Shown: one piece after another, positions 17,093 through 24,675 of the stretch
Layout of the letters: every line of letters starts with the position of its first letter
Numbering within the stretch: position 1 is the stretch's first letter
DNA from: Chloroflexota bacterium
GTDB lineage: Bacteria; Chloroflexota; Anaerolineae; UBA2200
Reading direction: 5' to 3'
Assembly (NCBI GenBank): GCA_014360755.1
Contig: JACIWX010000002.1
Coordinates: forward strand, 62,001 to 126,000
DNA: 64,000 nt
Translations under genes and position numbers: made by a program
Notes under the pieces: generated by a model
The model's input: only the letters and a program-made list of their open reading frames with translations
Told to the model about the DNA's origin: nothing
Database searches by the model: none

Positions 17093-18181
17093 ATGCCTGA
17101 TACCGAGAGAAAACCTTGGCGTATTCTGGTGATCAATCCCGGTTCGACTTCGACAAAAATAGCCGTGTTTGAGGATGAAAAGTTTCTCTGCGGTGAAGAC
17201 ATCGCCCATGCGTACCAAGAGCTGGCTGCTTTTCCGCGCATTCCCGACCAATATGCTTTCCGGCGTGATGCGGTGCTTTCCTTTCTGGACAAGCATGGCA
17301 TCTCCTTACAGTCGCTGGACGCCGTGGTTGGGCGAGGGGGGATCCTGCGGCCATTAGCCAGCGGCACGTACCGCGTCAATGAGCGCATGCTGCAGGAGTT
17401 GCGCAACCCGAACAAAGAGCGCGATCATCCTTCGAACCTGGGCGCGCTTATCGCGCAGGAAATCGCGCAGCAGGCGGGTGTCCCGGCCTTTATCGTGGAC
17501 CCGGTGTGCGTGGATGAGTTTGAACCGCTGGCGCGAGTCTCCGGCCTGCCGGAGATCGAGCGCAAAAGTCTCTCGCATGCCCTGAGTCTCAAGAGCGCTG
17601 CCAGACGCGCTGCCCGTGAACTGGGCCGCCGCTATGAAGAGCTCAATTTAGTCGTGGTGCACATGGGCGGGGGTATCTCAGTGAGCGCGCATCGCCGTGG
17701 CAGGATGATTGATGTCAACCAGGCTCTCGATGGCACTGGCCCCTTTTCCCCCGAGCGCGTGGGGGGACTGCCGGTGGGTGATGTACTTCGTCTCGCTTTT
17801 TCGGGAAAGTACACCTATGAGGAACTTTTCCGGCGCTTTACACGGCAGGGGGGATTGGTAGCGCATCTTGGCACGAACGATGCCATCGAAGTGGAGAGGC
17901 GCATTGCAGCGGGCGATGAACATGCCCGGCTTATCTACGAAGCGATGGCTTATCAGATTGCCAAGGAGATCGGGTTAATGGCTACCGTGTTAAAGGGCCA
18001 AGTGGACGCCATTGTATTGACCGGCGGTCTAGCCCATTCATCTATGTTAGTCGGTTGGATACGGGAACGTGTGGAATGGATCGCTCCCGTGCTGGTCTAT
18101 CCTGGGCAGGATGAAATGCTGGCGATGGCGCAGGGTGCGCTGCGTGTGCTACGTGGTGAGGAGGAAGCGAAGGAGTACTGA
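17093..18181 (+). CDS. buk: butyrate kinase (acyl kinase)
   Basis: Transfers phosphate from butyryl or branched acyl phosphate to ADP, making ATP. It is the partner reaction to Ptb at 3956. The 362 residues show the acetate/butyrate-kinase ATPase fold: VINPGSTSTKIAVF at the N-terminus, GRGGILRPL, ERDHPSNLGALIA, HMGGGISVSAHRRG for phosphate binding, and the C-terminal VLTGGLAHSSM. The ATG at 17093 has AGGAG 6 bp upstream; the longer open frame upstream runs inside mutM. Its stop overlaps the start of the MoaD-like gene (TGATG), so they are co-translated, an unusual pairing. Confidence 0.93.
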   Translation: MPDTERKPWRILVINPGSTSTKIAVFEDEKFLCGEDIAHAYQELAAFPRIPDQYAFRRDAVLSFLDKHGISLQSLDAVVGRGGILRPLASGTYRVNERMLQELRNPNKERDHPSNLGALIAQEIAQQAGVPAFIVDPVCVDEFEPLARVSGLPEIERKSLSHALSLKSAARRAARELGRRYEELNLVVVHMGGGISVSAHRRGRMIDVNQALDGTGPFSPERVGGLPVGDVLRLAFSGKYTYEELFRRFTRQGGLVAHLGTNDAIEVERRIAAGDEHARLIYEAMAYQIAKEIGLMATVLKGQVDAIVLTGGLAHSSMLVGWIRERVEWIAPVLVYPGQDEMLAMAQGALRVLRGEEEAKEY

Positions 18182-18420
18182 TGCGCATCACGGTGAAACT
18201 ATATGCCACATTGCGTAGGTTCAAACCCGACCTGCCTCCTGGGGCTGGTTTCTCCGTTGATGTGCCCCTTGATGCAACGGTGAGTCAGGTCGTGGAGCAA
18301 CTGGGCATTCCGGATGGAGTGGCTTTGGTGCCCATGGTCAACAACGAGGTAAAAGGGCTGGACCATGTCTTGGCTGAGGGGGATACGCTTAGCCTCTTCC
18401 CGCCTGTGGCTGGGGGATAG
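18181..18420 (+). CDS. MoaD/ThiS-family sulfur-carrier-like protein
   Basis: A 79-residue beta-grasp protein. It has the RITVKLYATLRRF opening, a central hydrophobic strand, LFPPVAGG near the end and the terminal Gly-Gly that is adenylated and thiocarboxylated in MoaD, ThiS and SAMP proteins. It overlaps the end of buk by one base and lies two genes' width from a ThiF-like activating enzyme (18495), the expected partner. Whether it serves molybdopterin or tungstopterin synthesis, thiamine or protein modification cannot be told; no other cofactor gene is in the window. Confidence 0.85.
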   Translation: MRITVKLYATLRRFKPDLPPGAGFSVDVPLDATVSQVVEQLGIPDGVALVPMVNNEVKGLDHVLAEGDTLSLFPPVAGG

Positions 18421-18425
18421 GGGCC

Positions 18426-18478
18426 AAAAACGTAAGACGTAAAACGTGAAAAGTAAAACGTAAAACGTAATGCGTAAG
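18426..18478 (+). repeat. short tandem array of AAAACGT-like units
   Basis: Several degenerate 7-bp units (AAAACGT, AAGACGT, AAAACGT, AAAAGT, AAAACGT, AAAACGT, AATGCGT) fill the gap between the MoaD-like and ThiF-like genes and end 5 bp before the AAGGAGG of the latter. No function is evident. Confidence 0.7.
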
Positions 18479-18494
18479 GGCGAAGGAGGTTGAG

Positions 18495-19343
18495 ATGACA
18501 GGAATTGGGGCGCGCTTGCGGACGCTGGCAAAGGAGACAGTGGGGCCAGGTGGAGAATCGCTCTGGGTGATCTCGCTGGACGGGCTGCAAAAGGTTGCTG
18601 AGGAGATGAAATTGTCTCGGCGAGAGGCAGAGATCGTGGCTCTGCAGGAGCGAGTGTTGCCGATGCGCTATCTGCGCAACTTTGGTACCATCGGCTGGGA
18701 TGGGCAGCTTGCCTTGCTGCAATCCACGGTAGGCATTGTAGGTGCGGGTGGTTTAGGTGGTTGGATCATCGAGGGCTTGGCGCGCATGGGGGTGGGGCGC
18801 CTGATCATTATAGATGGCGATGTCTTCGAGGAGAATAACTTGAACCGCCAGGCGCTCTGTGTGGAACATGGCTTAGGCCAGCCCAAAGTGCTTCTAGCGC
18901 AGCAGCGTGTAGCGGAAGTGAACGCAGCCGTTGAAGTCGTTGCGCATCAGTTAAGAGTAGATGAAGCACAAATGGTGCAGTTGCTGCAAGGTGCCCAAGT
19001 GGTGGTGGATGCCTTGGATGCATTGCCCACGCGTTTGGCATTGCAGCGAGCCGCACGCAAACTCTCTGTACCGATGGTGCATGGCGCGATCGCAGGTTAT
19101 GTGGGGCAGGTGATGACCATTTTTCCCGATGATCCAGGGCTGCTGGAACTGTACGGTGGAAGTCGGGTGCCTGAACGTGGCATTGAAGTACAATGGGGCA
19201 ATCCTGCTGCCACGCCCATGATGATCGCCGCCTGGGAGATACAGGAAGTCGTCAAATTGTTGACGGGCAGAGGCAAGCCTTTGCGCCGTCGTCTGCTGTT
19301 CATGGACAGCGAGCTCGGGCACGTGGATGTGCTCGAGGTGTAG
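18495..19343 (+). CDS. HesA/MoeB/ThiF-family activating enzyme
   Basis: An E1-like adenylyltransferase (282 residues) that would adenylate the C-terminal Gly-Gly of the MoaD-like protein encoded just upstream. It has the nucleotide loop GIVGAGGLGGWI near 78, IIDGDVFEENNLNRQ (the aspartate and Asn-x-x-Arg motifs) and VVDALDALPTRLALQ. An N-terminal extension of about 70 residues precedes the fold. The two CxxC zinc pairs of MoeB and ThiF are absent and only one cysteine (QALCVEHG) is visible, so it is closer to HesA-type proteins. Ribosome site AAGGAGG at 18483-18489 supports the ATG. Confidence 0.88.
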   Translation: MTGIGARLRTLAKETVGPGGESLWVISLDGLQKVAEEMKLSRREAEIVALQERVLPMRYLRNFGTIGWDGQLALLQSTVGIVGAGGLGGWIIEGLARMGVGRLIIIDGDVFEENNLNRQALCVEHGLGQPKVLLAQQRVAEVNAAVEVVAHQLRVDEAQMVQLLQGAQVVVDALDALPTRLALQRAARKLSVPMVHGAIAGYVGQVMTIFPDDPGLLELYGGSRVPERGIEVQWGNPAATPMMIAAWEIQEVVKLLTGRGKPLRRRLLFMDSELGHVDVLEV

Positions 19344-19455
19344 ATGAAAAAATTGTTAACCTCTTTTGTCCCTCTTTTCATCCTCTTTTCACATATCCGT
19401 GCTATGATTATTTCATAGAAACAACGCATTTTACACGGCGCACGGAGGTTAGCAG

Positions 19456-20175
19456 GTGATCGAAGTCAAAACAAATCCTGCTTCGTGGTCAAGGCTTACT
19501 GTGGAGACAGTGCACAGGACCAGGCTGTCTGGGCCTGAGGCTTCCTTGTACCCTGTGGTCAAAAGGTGGATGGACGTTATTTTGGCTGCTATTTTGCTGG
19601 TCCTGCTGTCGCCGCTGATGGCATTGATCGCGCTGGCGATCCGGCTGGATTCTCCAGGTCCCGCGATCTTTCGCCAGGAGAGAGTCGGACAATTTGGTCG
19701 CCTGTTTACCATGTTCAAGTTTCGTTCGATGTATGTCAATGCCGATGAGCAAGTCCATCGGCAATTTGCGAAGCAATATATCAATGGCCATGTCAATCAT
19801 TCGCCTGTTCTTGGTCAGGTCGTGTTCAAACCAAACGGGGATAAGCGCATTACAAGGGTGGGGAAATGGCTGCGGCGGACCAGCCTCGATGAATTGCCAC
19901 AGTTGATTAATGTATTGCGCGGTGAAATGAGCCTAGTCGGCCCAAGGCCAGCTGTGCGTTACGAGGTAGAGGAATATGCTCCATGGCATATGCAGCGTCT
20001 GACCGTTCCACCTGGCATGACTGGCTTGGCACAGATTAGCGGACGCAGCGGGCTGACTTTCGATAAGATTGTGCGGCTGGATATCGAATACATTCAACGG
20101 CGCAGTTTGGCTCTGGATATCCTGATTTTGCTCAAGACTGTTCCGGTGATCCTCAAAGCCAAGTGTGCGGCATAG
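19456..20175 (+). CDS. polyprenyl-phosphate sugar-1-phosphate transferase
   Basis: Bacterial sugar transferase (PglC/WbaP C-terminal type) that moves a sugar phosphate from a nucleotide sugar to undecaprenyl phosphate, the first step of a surface glycan. The 239 residues hold a re-entrant hydrophobic helix (about 38-62, KRWMDVILAA..), DSPGPAIFRQERVG, FKFRSMYVNAD, the RTSLDELPQLINVLRGEMSLVGPRPA signature and GLAQISGRSG. It starts at a GTG 8 bp after GGAGG. It is short, without the WbaP N-terminal membrane domain. No other glycan genes adjoin it. It ends in a strong terminator. Confidence 0.92.
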   Translation: MIEVKTNPASWSRLTVETVHRTRLSGPEASLYPVVKRWMDVILAAILLVLLSPLMALIALAIRLDSPGPAIFRQERVGQFGRLFTMFKFRSMYVNADEQVHRQFAKQYINGHVNHSPVLGQVVFKPNGDKRITRVGKWLRRTSLDELPQLINVLRGEMSLVGPRPAVRYEVEEYAPWHMQRLTVPPGMTGLAQISGRSGLTFDKIVRLDIEYIQRRSLALDILILLKTVPVILKAKCAA

Positions 20176-20185
20176 AGCCCCCTTC

Positions 20186-20225
20186 AAGCGGGCTCAGGCA
20201 CTTTGCCTGGGCCCGCTTTTTGGTT
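20186..20225 (+). terminator. intrinsic terminator after the sugar transferase
   Basis: Stem AGCGGGCTCAGGCA / TGCCTGGGCCCGCT (about 20187-20218) with a short loop, followed by TTTTTGG. It separates the plus-strand operon from the converging minus-strand run. Confidence 0.88.
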
Positions 20226-20254
20226 TTAATGCCTATCCTCCTGCCGTGTTCATG

Positions 20255-21355
20255 TCATATTCCGCTCTCATTCAGTGCGCTTTTCCCTTCCCAAAGGGAC
20301 AAACGTTTGAAGGCATCCAGTTTATCGCGCTGCCCTAACTTAGCCCGGCGAATGGCCGTGCGCAGGGTTTCGATAGAGCGGTCATACGTGGCGCGGTCTA
20401 CCGGATATGGATAGCCATCTTTGCCACCGTGGGCAAAGCTAAAGCGGACTGGGTCACGGGTGCTGACCTCCGCTCCATAGATAATCTCCGCTAAGAGGCT
20501 CAAAGCGCGGATGGTTTTCGGGCCTACCCCTGGCATGCCCAGCAAGGCTTCGAAATTCTGCGGCTGTTGTTCATAGGTGGTGAGAAAGATTTTCCCTAGG
20601 CGAGCGGGATCCACATCTGCCAGCCATACTTGGTGGCGCTGGGGCAATTTCAGTTCTTGCAGCCGCTGCAGTTCATGGACTAGTTTGCCGGGCATTTCCC
20701 GTGCCAAGAGCGCGCTGGCTGTGCGTGCTTCTGCACTTTCCAGGGCTACCATGTTCAGCACCTCCCCGCGCTGATCGCAGCAAATAGCGCTATGCGGTTC
20801 GACGACAAAATCGCGCACTCCTTCGCTCAGCCAATGATAGCGCCTGGCGTAACGCGTGTCCACATTCATGCCTTGCTGGACCACACACCAATGGCCGCTG
20901 CGGTCGAAGAAGAAAGAGTGGTGGTAGATTTGATAGCCATCCTGTAGCGCGGTATTGTCCACTTTGGCTGACATACGGCTAGCATAGATGAGCGTGGCGG
21001 GTGCGATCTGCAAATTGTCCCCTTGGGCTTCGATCTCCTGCGGCGTCTGTCGTGAAGTGCCGCCTTTGCCGCCCGCTACGTACAATCCCAGTTCGTTTTG
21101 TATGTCCTTCAACCCCACTTTGAGTGCGCCGCAGACTGTGGTGGTCAAACCGCTGGAGTGCCAGTCAAAGCCCAGCACACAGCCAAAGGCTTGAAACCAG
21201 AATGGATCAGCCAAGCGCCGTAGCAATTCTTGTGTGCCAAATTCTGTGACAATAGCCAACGATACTTCGCGCGCCAATAAAGCCATACGCTGGAATAACC
21301 AGCGTGGTGCTTTTCCGTAATGCAAAGGCAGGTCTGCTGTACCTGTTTTCGGCAT
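20255..21355 (-). CDS. DUF763 domain protein
   Basis: A 366-residue member of DUF763, a family of unknown function known mainly from archaea and some bacteria. The MPKTGTADLPLHYGKAPRWL opening, DWHSSGLTTTVCGALK and the central MPGVGPKTIRALSLLAE segment are visible. The last is a helix-hairpin-helix, which in other proteins binds DNA non-specifically. SFAHGGKDGYPYPVDR follows. GGAGG precedes the ATG by 5 bp. It is the last gene of a seven-gene minus-strand run. A nucleic-acid role is plausible from the HhH motif but not shown. Confidence 0.85.
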   Translation of the reverse strand: MPKTGTADLPLHYGKAPRWLFQRMALLAREVSLAIVTEFGTQELLRRLADPFWFQAFGCVLGFDWHSSGLTTTVCGALKVGLKDIQNELGLYVAGGKGGTSRQTPQEIEAQGDNLQIAPATLIYASRMSAKVDNTALQDGYQIYHHSFFFDRSGHWCVVQQGMNVDTRYARRYHWLSEGVRDFVVEPHSAICCDQRGEVLNMVALESAEARTASALLAREMPGKLVHELQRLQELKLPQRHQVWLADVDPARLGKIFLTTYEQQPQNFEALLGMPGVGPKTIRALSLLAEIIYGAEVSTRDPVRFSFAHGGKDGYPYPVDRATYDRSIETLRTAIRRAKLGQRDKLDAFKRLSLWEGKSALNESGI

Positions 21356-21407
21356 GTCGCCTCCAGGAACAATGGCTGGATATATTATACCCCAGGTGGA
21401 GTGCCGC

Positions 21408-22373
21408 TTAGTAGTAAACTGTGCGTGTTCTATGGCGGGGGTGGGCTTTGTAGTGGGGTTGTTGCCCGCGGTTCCAGAGCAGGTAGTCCAGTTTCATCGG
21501 GGGCACGTCCTTTCCACGCTGGCGCAACTCCATACTCAGTAGTTCTACAGCGAGCACGGCACAGGCACGGATCTCTACCTCCTCGGCTGACCCTGCGGGT
21601 ATCAGTTCTTCATGGTCAATGCGCTGCGCTAGGTCATCTTCGTACTGGAGGACTCCGTCCATGCGCAGGACATGGGGCACCAGGTTGTCAGCGAAAATAG
21701 TCAGTTGCTCTAGGTCGTCAAAACGGCCAGGTCCTTGTCCCTCAAACGCAATCCATAGGTCTGCTGCGGTAATCTGAGCTCGCTTATAGAAGGGCACCTG
21801 CAAGTCACCATAGGAGGAGACATCATTGAAAAAGGGCATCTCGGTCAGCAATTGCACCAGCCGTTCTGCCGATGCGTTGGCATACTCAACCAGTCGGACA
21901 AAACTCCCATCAAATTGCTGAAGCAGGTAGCGTCCCAGGTCGTTAAGCGCAGTAGCGAAGAGTTGCATTAGTTCATAGATGGGAGCGTTATCGGGGTCCT
22001 GAGCGAAGATGCGCAGGCAATCCGCTGCAGTAAGTCGGGCCAATTGGTGTGCGGAAAATGGGCCGTATGTAGCAAAGTAATCAGTCAGCGAGCTGGCAAT
22101 GGTGAAGTAGCCGGACATGCCAGGGCGCTTGCGAAGGTGAGGGAAGTAGCCTGACCCAAAGTTAATCGCATCGAGCGTGAGGAAGAAAGCCACGGTGTCC
22201 TCACCGTGACCTAGATAGTGGCTGGCGGGGTCATGTTGCGGCTGGGCGAGCTGTTCCAGCGGCAAAGTTGCCGCATAGGATGGCAATGCAGGATAGTTGA
22301 TGTGGACATGGCTGGCGCGTTCTGCTACAGTTTTGCAGGCTGCGCGCACTTGCTGCAAGAGGTTTCTATCCAT
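21408..22373 (-). CDS. queuosine salvage nucleosidase (Qng1/DUF2419 family)
   Basis: Queuosine 5'-phosphate N-glycosylase/hydrolase releases queuine so that it can be put back into tRNA. The 321 residues carry the family blocks FFLTLDAINFGSGYFP, FADNLVPHVLR, the EEVEIRACAVLAVELL helix and MKLDYLLWNRGQ, which contain the aspartates assigned to catalysis and base binding in the family. Bacterial members are known from Chloroflexota (for example Sphaerobacter), which fits this genome. AAGGAAG lies 8 bp before the ATG. It is 33 bp after the L,D-transpeptidase gene and 52 bp before DUF763. No other queuosine gene is in the window. Confidence 0.87.
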   Translation of the reverse strand: MDRNLLQQVRAACKTVAERASHVHINYPALPSYAATLPLEQLAQPQHDPASHYLGHGEDTVAFFLTLDAINFGSGYFPHLRKRPGMSGYFTIASSLTDYFATYGPFSAHQLARLTAADCLRIFAQDPDNAPIYELMQLFATALNDLGRYLLQQFDGSFVRLVEYANASAERLVQLLTEMPFFNDVSSYGDLQVPFYKRAQITAADLWIAFEGQGPGRFDDLEQLTIFADNLVPHVLRMDGVLQYEDDLAQRIDHEELIPAGSAEEVEIRACAVLAVELLSMELRQRGKDVPPMKLDYLLWNRGQQPHYKAHPRHRTRTVYY

Positions 22374-22406
22374 GGAACACTTCCTTTCTAGATTGTGATT
22401 GGAGGA

Positions 22407-23435
22407 TCAGGGGCGGATGGAAACTGGTGTGCCGATCTCAGCCCAGTCGTACAGCTTCTTGGCATCTTCCGTGTCCAACACGATACAGCCATAGGAAATG
22501 GGTTGTCCCAAATAGCCAGCCCACAAGGTTTGGCCATTAGCCATGATGGGCAAGGCATGGATGCCGTTCTCTGTGGAACCAGCCCAATAGATGCCCAACC
22601 AATGCGGCATCCAAATGTCCCAGGCTGAGCCATAGGCATTGGGGATCTTGCTTTGCACCTGGAACTCACCGGTACGCGTGTAATACGGTGCGCGGCCGCT
22701 GGAGCAGATGAAGGAGAAGATCAGTTGGTCCCCTTGGAACGCATAGAGGTGCTGTTCTGAAAGGTCAATAAGGATGCGTTTCTTACCCCCGCTTGGAGCA
22801 GGAGAACCAGATGCTACACGGGGTACCTGCAGCACTTGGCCAACGCGGATCAGGGAGGGGTCAGATATGCCATTGGACTGCGCCAATGCGAAGGCAGTGG
22901 TGTGAAAACGCTGGGCGATGCTGGTTAACGTGTCGCCAGGTCGCACAATGTAGGTGTCGCTGGTTTCTGGGTTTACCTCAGGCACCGTTCCACCCGCGCC
23001 AGGGATAACCAGCTTCATGCCTGGATGGATAAGATGAAAGCCAAACAGGTTATTGGCCAGCATCAGTTCCCAGGTTCCAATGCCATAGCGAAAGGCGATG
23101 CTGAGCATCGTATCACCTGGCTGTACCTCATAGGTGCCGCCAGTGGTGGCTGCGGCGGCCCTGGGTGCTGTGCTCCGTGCCCTGCTGGGGATAACCAGCC
23201 GTTGCCCAACGTAAATCATGTTCTCGTCGGCGAGTCCATTGGCGGACATAAAGTCCTCTACCGTCGTGCCATACCGCAAAGCAAGGCGGAAGAGGTTCTC
23301 GCCGGCCTGTACCACATGGATGACCTGCTCCTGTGCCTGTGAGCGCCGCCAGGGACTTACGATTGCCCACTGCGCACACAGGGCAAGGATGACGCATAAA
23401 ACTACCGTCAGGTTCTTCCGTACTTTGCGTTGCAT
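22407..23435 (-). CDS. LysM-repeat L,D-transpeptidase (YkuD)
   Basis: Secreted peptidoglycan cross-linking or remodelling enzyme of 342 residues. An N-terminal signal or anchor (about 8-27) is followed by three LysM repeats (about 39-83, 101-145 and 161-205; each has PGD/AGE..L..IA and VGQ/PGM..L.IP). A YkuD catalytic domain follows (about 220-341) with His293 and the nucleophile Cys317. The motif reads SYGC rather than the usual S/T-HGC, so the residue two before Cys is Tyr instead of His. GAGAGAGGAAC precedes the start. It sits in the middle of the minus-strand run, between a ComEC-like MBL gene and the queuosine nucleosidase. Confidence 0.92.
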   Translation of the reverse strand: MQRKVRKNLTVVLCVILALCAQWAIVSPWRRSQAQEQVIHVVQAGENLFRLALRYGTTVEDFMSANGLADENMIYVGQRLVIPSRARSTAPRAAAATTGGTYEVQPGDTMLSIAFRYGIGTWELMLANNLFGFHLIHPGMKLVIPGAGGTVPEVNPETSDTYIVRPGDTLTSIAQRFHTTAFALAQSNGISDPSLIRVGQVLQVPRVASGSPAPSGGKKRILIDLSEQHLYAFQGDQLIFSFICSSGRAPYYTRTGEFQVQSKIPNAYGSAWDIWMPHWLGIYWAGSTENGIHALPIMANGQTLWAGYLGQPISYGCIVLDTEDAKKLYDWAEIGTPVSIRP

Positions 23436-23508
23436 ACGTTCCTCTCTCTGATGAAATCAGCACCCTTTTACACTTTTGCTGCGCAGATGAATTTTGATCA
23501 ATTCATCC

Positions 23509-24615
23509 TCAAAGAGCAAGTTCCAAAGCCATGGAGCGCATTCCCTTCTTCATAACCCTTAAGCGGTAGCCATACTTGTCAGGGTCGTACTCCCACACCA
23601 GTTTCTCTGTGGAGGGAGTTTCATTGGTGGCTACGATTTCGATTGTCCGTTTTTGCTTCTTAGCCGTTTCCACAATCCAGATGAGCGTAGCCAGGTCGGG
23701 GTTGCCATACATGCCATTGGCTGAGATGACGTATTGATCCGCCGTGACGTTTTTGAAAAACGTCTTGCTGACATTGCGATTGCTGCCATGGTGAGGGAGT
23801 TTGAGCACATTCACGTGCAGCCTTCCTTTGGCATCGAGCAAATGAGCCTGTCGTAAGCCTTGCAGCAGGTGATCACCCCGCCCATCTCCTGTGAAGAGGA
23901 TTGTTTTGCCATCGGCTTCGGCCAGGATCATGATGCTGCTCAGGTTCGGGATGCTGCGGTCTGCCATGGCAGCCAGGAATGGATCGCCGGATGCGATGCT
24001 TTCTTCGTAGATATCGAGCCAAGCAAGCCACTCTTTTTTAAGATCTTCCAAATTCTTTTGGGTGGGCCCAACGATGCGCAGAGTCAAATTGTCCAGGATG
24101 AGAGGTTGGGGGGCATCGTCCACGCAAATGAGGTCGTGGGCGAAACCAGGGTTGACAGGGATGCCAAGGGCAGCGGCAGATTGACGGAGATGCTGTCCTT
24201 CACTAATGCCCTGGACGACCATGCCTGTAGTGGTCATGGCTTGGGCGGCAACGCCCGCCATAGCCAGCAGCATTTTTAACCGGATGGCAATGTTGTCGCC
24301 AAGCGCGTGGCGAAAGGCATTGTGCCAGAGCGCATCAATGGCGATCGTTTCGGGCAAGCCGTTTGCCCGCTGATTGCGCAATTCGGCAAACAAATCCAAG
24401 AGTCCGATCGCGTGGTCGTTGTCTACATGGCTGAGGATTGCCAAATCGAGTTTGCCCCCGCCAACCTGGATGCTCTGTAGTTCTTCTCGCAGGTAACGCT
24501 CATAGATGCTCGCTGGGCCACCGTCGATCAGGATATACCTTGGCTGTGATGGCGTGCCAAATTCGAGGATGAAGCAATCGCCGTATTCTGCTTGGACGAT
24601 GCGTAGCTTTAGCAT
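23509..24615 (-). CDS. ComEC/Rec2-like MBL-fold hydrolase, soluble
   Basis: A 368-residue metallo-beta-lactamase-fold protein of the ComEC C-terminal type. It opens LRIVQAEYGDCFILEFG, then LIDGGP and the metal motif SHVDNDHAIG (H63, D65, D67, H68), where Asp replaces the second His of HxHxDH, as in ComEC-like enzymes. Further ligands are ILFTGDGRGDHLL and LKLPHHGSNRN. There are no membrane spans or signal peptide, so it is cytoplasmic and not a DNA-uptake channel. Nuclease or phosphodiesterase activity on nucleic acid or nucleotides is the usual guess for the branch. It follows the subtilase gene by 60 bp and may act with it. Confidence 0.85.
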   Translation of the reverse strand: MLKLRIVQAEYGDCFILEFGTPSQPRYILIDGGPASIYERYLREELQSIQVGGGKLDLAILSHVDNDHAIGLLDLFAELRNQRANGLPETIAIDALWHNAFRHALGDNIAIRLKMLLAMAGVAAQAMTTTGMVVQGISEGQHLRQSAAALGIPVNPGFAHDLICVDDAPQPLILDNLTLRIVGPTQKNLEDLKKEWLAWLDIYEESIASGDPFLAAMADRSIPNLSSIMILAEADGKTILFTGDGRGDHLLQGLRQAHLLDAKGRLHVNVLKLPHHGSNRNVSKTFFKNVTADQYVISANGMYGNPDLATLIWIVETAKKQKRTIEIVATNETPSTEKLVWEYDPDKYGYRLRVMKKGMRSMALELAL

Positions 24616-24675
24616 AGCGGTTTTCCTTTCCTCGCAAAAGTTGCCATAGCCCCAATAGTGAGGGCTATGAGCGCT

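Noticed and set aside
18426-18478. CRISPR-like array
   Set aside because: Units are only 7 bp, adjacent without spacers and degenerate; this is a simple tandem repeat. No CRISPR array or cas gene was seen elsewhere.
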